Below, one piece after another: positions 11,257 to 15,528 of a stretch of DNA of 15,528 nucleotides. The translations under genes and the position numbers were made by a program. A model generated the notes under the pieces. That model saw only the letters and a program-made list of their open reading frames with translations, searched no databases and was not told the origin of the DNA. The number at the start of each line of letters is the position of its first letter. The first letter of the stretch is position 1. This DNA is from Verrucomicrobiota bacterium (lineage in GTDB: Bacteria; Verrucomicrobiota; Verrucomicrobiia; Limisphaerales; AV2), in contig QHPW01000268.1 of NCBI GenBank assembly GCA_003219675.1, positions 1 to 15,528 on the forward strand. The letters run 5' to 3'.

Positions 11257-13770
11257 TCATTCCCTGGTGATGGTTTCGTCCAGATTCAACAATACTCGCG
11301 CCACAGTCGTCCACGCTTCGGTTCGTTTCAAATCTGCGTCACCAACCACCGCGGTGATTTGTTGAGTCAACAGTTCGTTCAGCCGCCGCTTCTCAGCGTC
11401 ATCCGGGTTCCGGGCGACACAGAGGCGGAAAGCGTAAGCGAGGCGTTCCATATCGGAGCCTGATCCGTGATGCAGGACGCGGGCGGCGAGGCCGCGGGCC
11501 AGTTCGTAGAACTGCCGGTCGTTCAGCAGCGTGAGCGCCTGCAACGGCGTGTCCGATCGTAGCCGGCGCGTGCAGGCGCTGAAACCGTCGGGCGCGTCGA
11601 ACACCGTCAGCGCCGGGTGCGGCGTGGCGCGCCAGAAGTGCGTGTAGATCCCGCGCCGGTAGCGGTCGTCGCCTGCGCTGCTCTTCCATTCGCGTTTCAC
11701 CTGACCGAGCGTCATGACACCGTCCGGCTGAGGCGGGAACACCGGAGGGCCGCCCATCTTGCGCGACAGGAGGCCGCTCGCAGCCAGAGCCACGTCGCGG
11801 ACCACCTCGGCATCGAGCCGCAATCGCGACTGGCGCGCGAGGAGCTTGTTGTTCGGGTCAAGATCGCGCAGGTCAGGCCGCATGTTCGAGGACTGGCGAT
11901 AGGTCGCGGAAGTGACGATGAGGCGATGAAGGCGTTTGAGGCTCCACGAACAGGTAGCAGCCGAGGTCACGAGGCTCTGATTCGCTTTTCCGCGTTGCCC
12001 GTTTGCGGGTGGCCCGCCAGAATGAGCCTCCTCACGTCGGCTGCTGCTCGGAGAAACGAATTCGCACGCCAGCCCGTCGAGCAGCTCCGGATGCGTGGGT
12101 GGAATGCCCTGCGCGCCGAAATCATTCTCCGTCTCCACGATGCCCCTGCCAAAATACTGTTGCCAAACGCGGTTCACGATGACCCGCGCCGTCAGCGGAT
12201 TGTTCGGGGCGACAATCCAACGCGCCAGATCGAGGCGGTTCCGCTCAGCGACGGGGTGTTTGAGGTTTGGTTCGCCCTCACCCCGGACCTCTCCCCCAGG
12301 GAGAGGTTTTCCCGAAAAATCTCGTGTATTGGACCCCTGAGCCGTAGCAGCCGACGTGAGGAGGCTCTTATCGATTTCGGATTTCGGATTTCGAATTTCG
12401 GGTTTGGAGTCATCAGCCTCCTCACGTCGGCTGCCACGAGGTTCAGGTCCGGGGTGAGGGAGAGCCAACCCGTGACCGCCATCCCGATCCGCTTCATCGC
12501 GCCGACTGACGTCGGTGGCTGCGGCCGGATCCAAACTCGCCGGCACGCCGGGCGCGACCCGCTCGCCCGGGCGGGTGAAGTCGCCCTTGATGAGCAGGTG
12601 CGTTGCGCGCGGCTCCTTTTGTTCGATCATGACCAAAGTGGTCACCGGCCTGGGCTCGCGGCGTTCGAGCTTCGCGAGCTTCGCGTTACGGGATTTGAAT
12701 TCAGGATCATCCGCCTTGAATGCCGCGTAAACGATGCGCTTCTGTTTCCGGGTTCGCTCGCGCGCCGCGACTTGCAGGGCGTTACGAACTTCCGGCTTCA
12801 GTTTTGCGGACTCGTCGGTCGCGAGCGACTGTTCCCATTGTTGCAGCGCGCTGCCCCGGGTATCGAGATAGCGATCCAGGTCCTGTTCGAGTTCCTCCAG
12901 TTCCTTCTGGACGTTCTCCATCGGCTCGAATTCGCCGGGGATTTCCAACACGCCGTCCGGTGTGCCTTTGCCGTGCCCGTCCTCCCCCGTGTTGTTGAAG
13001 AAGGCGAACATCTGGTAATACTCGCGTTGCGTGAGCGGGTCGAACTTGTGGTCGTGGCACTGCGCGCAAGCGAGGGTGACGCCGAGAAAGACCGTGGCTG
13101 TGGTGTTCACGCGGTCCACCACTGACTCGACGCGGAACTGCTCCGGGTCAATGCCGCCTTCCTGGTTGATCTGTGTGTTGCGATGGAAACCGGTGGCGAT
13201 CTTCTGCTCCAGCGTCGCGTCCGGCAGCAGATCACCCGCGAGCTGCCAGACGGCGAACTGGTCGAACCGCAGGTTGGGGTTGAGCGCGTCAATGCCCCAG
13301 GCGCGGTATTTCCAAATCTGCCGCGGCGCGTCTATGCTGTAGCCGTTCGAGTCGGCGTAACGGGCGGCGTCGAGCCACCAGCGGCCCCAACGCTCGCCGT
13401 AATGCGGCGACGCCAGCAATCGGTCCACCACCCGCTCGTAAGCGTCGGGGCGCGTGTCGCGCAGAAACTCTTCCACTTCCTCCGGCGTCGGCGGCAACCC
13501 GCACAGGTCCAGGCTCAACCGGCGAATCAGGGTGGCGCGGCCGGCCTCCGGCGACGCCGCGATGCCTTCCTGCTCCAGCCGGGCAAGAACAAACCGGTCG
13601 ATGGGATTCCGCGCCCATGCCGGATGATTGACCAGGGGAGGCGTGGGACGCTCCGGGGGGACTAAGGCCCAATGTTTCGATTTTTCCGGCCGTTCATCCG
13701 CGGGGGCCGAGGCTCCCTGATTGATCCACGCGAACGTGAAAACAAGGATGAGTGCATTGGTTCTGATCAC
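11257..13770 (-). CDS. Exported DUF1549/DUF1553 protein with two in-frame palindromic-element inserts
   Basis: This 837-residue protein has a signal peptide (1-22), a DUF1549 domain (about 50-262) with NPIDRFVLARLEQEG, LPPTPEEV, GERWGRWWLDAARYADSNGY and a CAQCHDHKFDP motif whose CxxCH (235-239) is a possible c-type haem or metal site, a charged helical, probably coiled-coil stretch (283-345), and a DUF1553 domain (about 511-815) with LDLARWIVAPNNPLTARV, NRVWQQYFGRG and TPLQALTLLND. No separate cytochrome c domain precedes DUF1549. Residues about 416-509 and 573-607 are repeat-derived inserts: the second falls between the conserved EFV and SWSLKRLHRLI segments, normally only two or three residues apart. 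The frame stays open through both. The start is GTG at 13770. The gene heads the two-gene operon with the DUF1501 gene. Whether the inserts harm the protein is unknown. Confidence 0.9.
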   Translation of the reverse strand: MIRTNALILVFTFAWINQGASAPADERPEKSKHWALVPPERPTPPLVNHPAWARNPIDRFVLARLEQEGIAASPEAGRATLIRRLSLDLCGLPPTPEEVEEFLRDTRPDAYERVVDRLLASPHYGERWGRWWLDAARYADSNGYSIDAPRQIWKYRAWGIDALNPNLRFDQFAVWQLAGDLLPDATLEQKIATGFHRNTQINQEGGIDPEQFRVESVVDRVNTTATVFLGVTLACAQCHDHKFDPLTQREYYQMFAFFNNTGEDGHGKGTPDGVLEIPGEFEPMENVQKELEELEQDLDRYLDTRGSALQQWEQSLATDESAKLKPEVRNALQVAARERTRKQKRIVYAAFKADDPEFKSRNAKLAKLERREPRPVTTLVMIEQKEPRATHLLIKGDFTRPGERVAPGVPASLDPAAATDVSRRDEADRDGGHGLALPHPGPEPRGSRREEADDSKPEIRNPKSEIDKSLLTSAATAQGSNTRDFSGKPLPGGEVRGEGEPNLKHPVAERNRLDLARWIVAPNNPLTARVIVNRVWQQYFGRGIVETENDFGAQGIPPTHPELLDGLACEFVSPSSSRREEAHSGGPPANGQRGKANQSLVTSAATCSWSLKRLHRLIVTSATYRQSSNMRPDLRDLDPNNKLLARQSRLRLDAEVVRDVALAASGLLSRKMGGPPVFPPQPDGVMTLGQVKREWKSSAGDDRYRRGIYTHFWRATPHPALTVFDAPDGFSACTRRLRSDTPLQALTLLNDRQFYELARGLAARVLHHGSGSDMERLAYAFRLCVARNPDDAEKRRLNELLTQQITAVVGDADLKRTEAWTTVARVLLNLDETITRE
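11954..12047 (-). repeat. 94-base palindromic element, copy 2, in-frame in the DUF1553 domain
   Basis: The arms are 11954-11977 (3 mismatches to the arm at 12344) and 12024-12047 (inverted, 1 mismatch), around a 46-base centre. In the gene it encodes residues 575-606, starting SSSRREEA and ending SLVTSAAT. Both the length (94) and the frame are the same as in copy 1. Confidence 0.88.
12344..12437 (-). repeat. 94-base palindromic element, copy 1, in-frame in the linker before DUF1553
   Basis: The arms are 12344-12367 (identical to the solo arm at 3401-3424) and 12414-12437 (inverted, 2 mismatches), around a 46-base centre unrelated to that of copy 2. It encodes residues 445-476, with SRREEA at 447-452 and SLLTSAAT at 469-476. 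Confidence 0.9.
12373..12407. repeat. Heptamer tandem repeat inside 94-base copy 1
   Basis: Five seven-base units, GATTTCG three times, then AATTTCG and GGTTTGG, fill most of the 46-base centre of copy 1. On the coding strand they give KPEIRNPKSEI, a low-complexity peptide I recall from many spurious proteins in these phyla. Confidence 0.8.
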
Positions 13771-13954
13771 GCGGGCATTTCATCACAAATCCCACGGAAA
13801 TGGTAGCGGGTTTTTCCCGTCCGGTCCTGGTGTCAGAGACCTGCCCGATGGAATCGTCATAAGAAAGACGCAAGCGACAAAGGCGGCAACCGGCTTTTAA
13901 GTGACCTTCGGATGAGAGCGTCGGGATTTGACGGAACCCGATTGGAACAAAAGA

Positions 13955-15528
13955 TCATGGAGCGATGACGACCTCATGCAGAGTGGTCAGCAACTTTTCT
14001 GAAGTGTAGGGCTTGGTCAAAAACGCCTGCGGGTTCAAGCGAGCCACATCCGTCCACCCGGCTTCCGCTTCCAGCCCGCTGATACAAATGACCTTGACGT
14101 CAGGCCGGGTGTTTCGCAACTCACCGATCAACCTTTCTCCGTCCATGACGGGCATCTCCATGTCGGTAATCACCACGTCGATTTCCCTGACACGCTGTTG
14201 GTAAAGGATCAGTGCTTCGGCTCCGTCTTTGGCCGTGATGACCCGATAATTGAAAACTTCCAGGGTTGTCTTGGTGATTTCAAGCACCGCCGCTTCGTCA
14301 TCCACCAGGAGGATGATTTCGCCCCGGCCCATTGGCAGGACCGGCGCTGCGCTCTTGATGAGTTCGGTGTCAGCCCTGGCGGTAGCAGGCAGATAGATCT
14401 CGAAAATCGCGCCTTTCCCGACATCGCTGGCCACGTCCACAAATCCGTGGTGAGCCTTCACGATTTCCAGAACCGTGGACAGGCCTAATCCGGTCCCTTT
14501 GCCCGCCTCTTTGGTCGTGAAAAACGGCTCAAAGATTCTGTTCAACAGCTCCGGAGGGATGCCGCAGCCTGTGTCCATGACGCTCAGCACCGCATATGTT
14601 CCTGACACCGGCTCCGGCAACATCCGGGTCCGTTTTCCCTCCAACACTGTATTGTACGCTCCGATTTGCAGCCTGCCGCCGCCGGGCATGGCATCGCGTG
14701 CGTTGACACAGAGATTCAACAGCACCTGATTGAACTGCCCGGCGTCTCCCATGATCGGATACAGTTCTTGCTCCACTCTGCTCTCGACGTGGATCGAACG
14801 AGGGAAGGTTTCTCTGATGAGTCGCGCCATCTCTGTTACCAAATGTTTGAGTTGAATGGTTTTCGGTTCACCCCCGGCACCGCGCGCGAAGGCGAGAATC
14901 TGTTTGACCATCTCGGCACCCCGCTGGGCGCTGGCCTTGGCGGTGTCCAACATCCGGCGGCTCCGCTCGCTGGCCAACTCATCCCGCAACAACTCCGTCA
15001 CCATCAGAATCGGGGCCAGCATGTTATTCAGGTCGTGGGCAATCCCGCCCGCCACCGCCCCGATGCTCTGCACTCGCTGAGTGCGGAGCAACTGCGCCTC
15101 GATCTGCTTCTTCTCGGTAATGTCGCTGTCAATCACCAGAATCGACCTGGGCTGCCCCAACCGGTCGCGCAAGAGTGTCCAGCGGCTTTCGACCACGACT
15201 TCCCGGCCATTGCTGCTGACCTTGCGCAATTCCCCTTGCCACTCGTTTTTTCGAATGAGCTCTTTCACGGATTCCAAAGGACGGGGCACCTTGTCAGGTA
15301 GAAGCAAATCATGCGCGTTCCGTCCCACGGCCTCCTCAACACTCCAACCGTACAATCGCTCGGCCCCCCGGTTCCAATAGAGAATTGTCCACTCCATATC
15401 CATCATACAAATGGCGTCGCGGGCCTTGTCCAGCAGCGCCGCCTGTTCCCGGATTTTTTCATCGGCCCGAAGTCGCTCCACCTGCGACTGCGCCTCCTGC
15501 ACCGCGCGTTTCAGCGACGCCCCCAGCC
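13955..15528 (-). CDS. Hybrid histidine kinase, PAS-HisKA-HATPase-receiver (5' end outside the window)
   Basis: At least 515 residues are visible counted from a GTG at 15502; the frame is still open to the right edge (LGASLKRAVQEAQ), so the true start is probably outside. Domains: coiled-coil linker (1-24), PAS sensor domain (25-130, DAICMMDMEWTILYWNRGAERLYGW), HisKA with phosphorylated His156 in GGIAHDLNNMLAP, HATPase with N-box LLNLCVNARDAMP (261-273), G1 DTGCGIP (310-316), F-box FEPFFTTK (324-331) and G2 GKGTGLGLS (334-342), then a fused receiver (395-512) with DD401-402, phosphoacceptor Asp447 and Lys497. A soluble sensor is suggested by the absence of membrane segments in the visible part. 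No partner response regulator lies downstream; the 184-base gap to the DUF1549/DUF1553 gene holds no gene. Confidence 0.93.
   Translation of the reverse strand, partial: LGASLKRAVQEAQSQVERLRADEKIREQAALLDKARDAICMMDMEWTILYWNRGAERLYGWSVEEAVGRNAHDLLLPDKVPRPLESVKELIRKNEWQGELRKVSSNGREVVVESRWTLLRDRLGQPRSILVIDSDITEKKQIEAQLLRTQRVQSIGAVAGGIAHDLNNMLAPILMVTELLRDELASERSRRMLDTAKASAQRGAEMVKQILAFARGAGGEPKTIQLKHLVTEMARLIRETFPRSIHVESRVEQELYPIMGDAGQFNQVLLNLCVNARDAMPGGGRLQIGAYNTVLEGKRTRMLPEPVSGTYAVLSVMDTGCGIPPELLNRIFEPFFTTKEAGKGTGLGLSTVLEIVKAHHGFVDVASDVGKGAIFEIYLPATARADTELIKSAAPVLPMGRGEIILLVDDEAAVLEITKTTLEVFNYRVITAKDGAEALILYQQRVREIDVVITDMEMPVMDGERLIGELRNTRPDVKVICISGLEAEAGWTDVARLNPQAFLTKPYTSEKLLTTLHEVVIAP

Larger units (their letters stand above)
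12275..12460. repeat. Second repeat family in inverted orientation, flanking 94-base copy 1
   Basis: CCCTCACCCCGGACCT (12275-12290) recurs as its exact reverse complement at 12445-12460. Next to the left copy, CCTCTCCC/GGGAGAGG (12288-12306) forms a perfect eight-base hairpin with a three-base loop. I recall this sequence as a widespread intergenic repeat (phantom peptide LTPxLSPRER). The 94-base element lies between the two copies, all within the open frame of the DUF1549/DUF1553 gene. Confidence 0.8.

Noticed and set aside
9799..11463. Long antisense open frame (554 codons, + strand) opposite the DUF1501 gene
   Set aside because: It is fully antisense to a well-conserved gene, has no recognisable domain or signal peptide, and is explained by GC-rich codon use on the other strand.
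11954..12437. Insertion sequence or transposon remnants
   Set aside because: The elements are only 94 bases, have no transposase coding and no clear target duplication; a short non-autonomous palindromic element fits better.
11617..13125. Long antisense open frame (502 codons, + strand) opposite the DUF1549/DUF1553 gene
   Set aside because: Same reason; its peptide is arginine-rich, without family features, and runs through the repeat inserts.

Overview
The window looks like chromosomal DNA from a large-genome, GC-rich member of the Verrucomicrobiota, most likely near Pedosphaera/Limisphaerales; a related planctomycete-like lineage is a weaker alternative. The reasons are family content and sequence style: an adjacent DUF1549/DUF1553 plus DUF1501 pair, an H-X9-DG prepilin-like protein, exported proteins with a small 'FYRA' beta module, few recognisable Shine-Dalgarno sites, and a dense load of short dispersed palindromes. 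The taxonomic call is inference from family knowledge; no search was run.

Layout from left to right. (1) 54-1232 (-): exported beta-propeller protein with YCF48/BNR-like blades. (2) 1233-1823: no gene, but two different palindromic intergenic repeats, the second abutting the next gene. (3) 1824-3404 (+): UbiD-family decarboxylase carrying an in-frame low-complexity insert. (4) 3401-3739: an array of alternating hairpins with no gene. (5) 3887-4687 (+): prepilin-like H-X9-DG protein, convergent with (6) 4735-7602 (-): a large exported protein with a LamG-like domain, two thrombospondin type 3 (calcium-binding) blocks and two copies of an unnamed ~200-residue domain. (7) 7875-8882 (-): exported SUMF1/formylglycine-generating-enzyme-like protein. 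(8) 9161-9631 (+): VOC/PhnB-like protein. (9) 11257-13770 and 9784-11247 (-): an evident two-gene operon, DUF1549/DUF1553 followed after 9 bases by a Tat-exported DUF1501 protein. (10) 13955-15528 (-): PAS-histidine kinase-receiver hybrid, running off the right edge.

Functionally, most genes are for the cell envelope or secretion (propeller, prepilin-like, LamG/TSP3, SUMF1, DUF1549/1553-DUF1501), with single housekeeping or signalling genes between them. Apart from the DUF1553-DUF1501 pair, the genes do not form one obvious pathway.

The most interesting content is the repeats. Two palindromic elements of exactly 94 bases, with related 24-base arms but unrelated 46-base centres, lie in the same orientation and same reading frame inside the DUF1549/DUF1553 gene, adding matching 32-residue peptides to a conserved protein. 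One sits between inverted copies of a second repeat. A solo arm of the same family supplies the stop codon of the UbiD gene, and the UbiD gene has its own in-frame repeat insert. This resembles in principle the protein-embedded palindromic elements of Rickettsia, but the sequences here belong to a different family. A separate intergenic array shows a compensatory base-pair change between duplicated hairpins.
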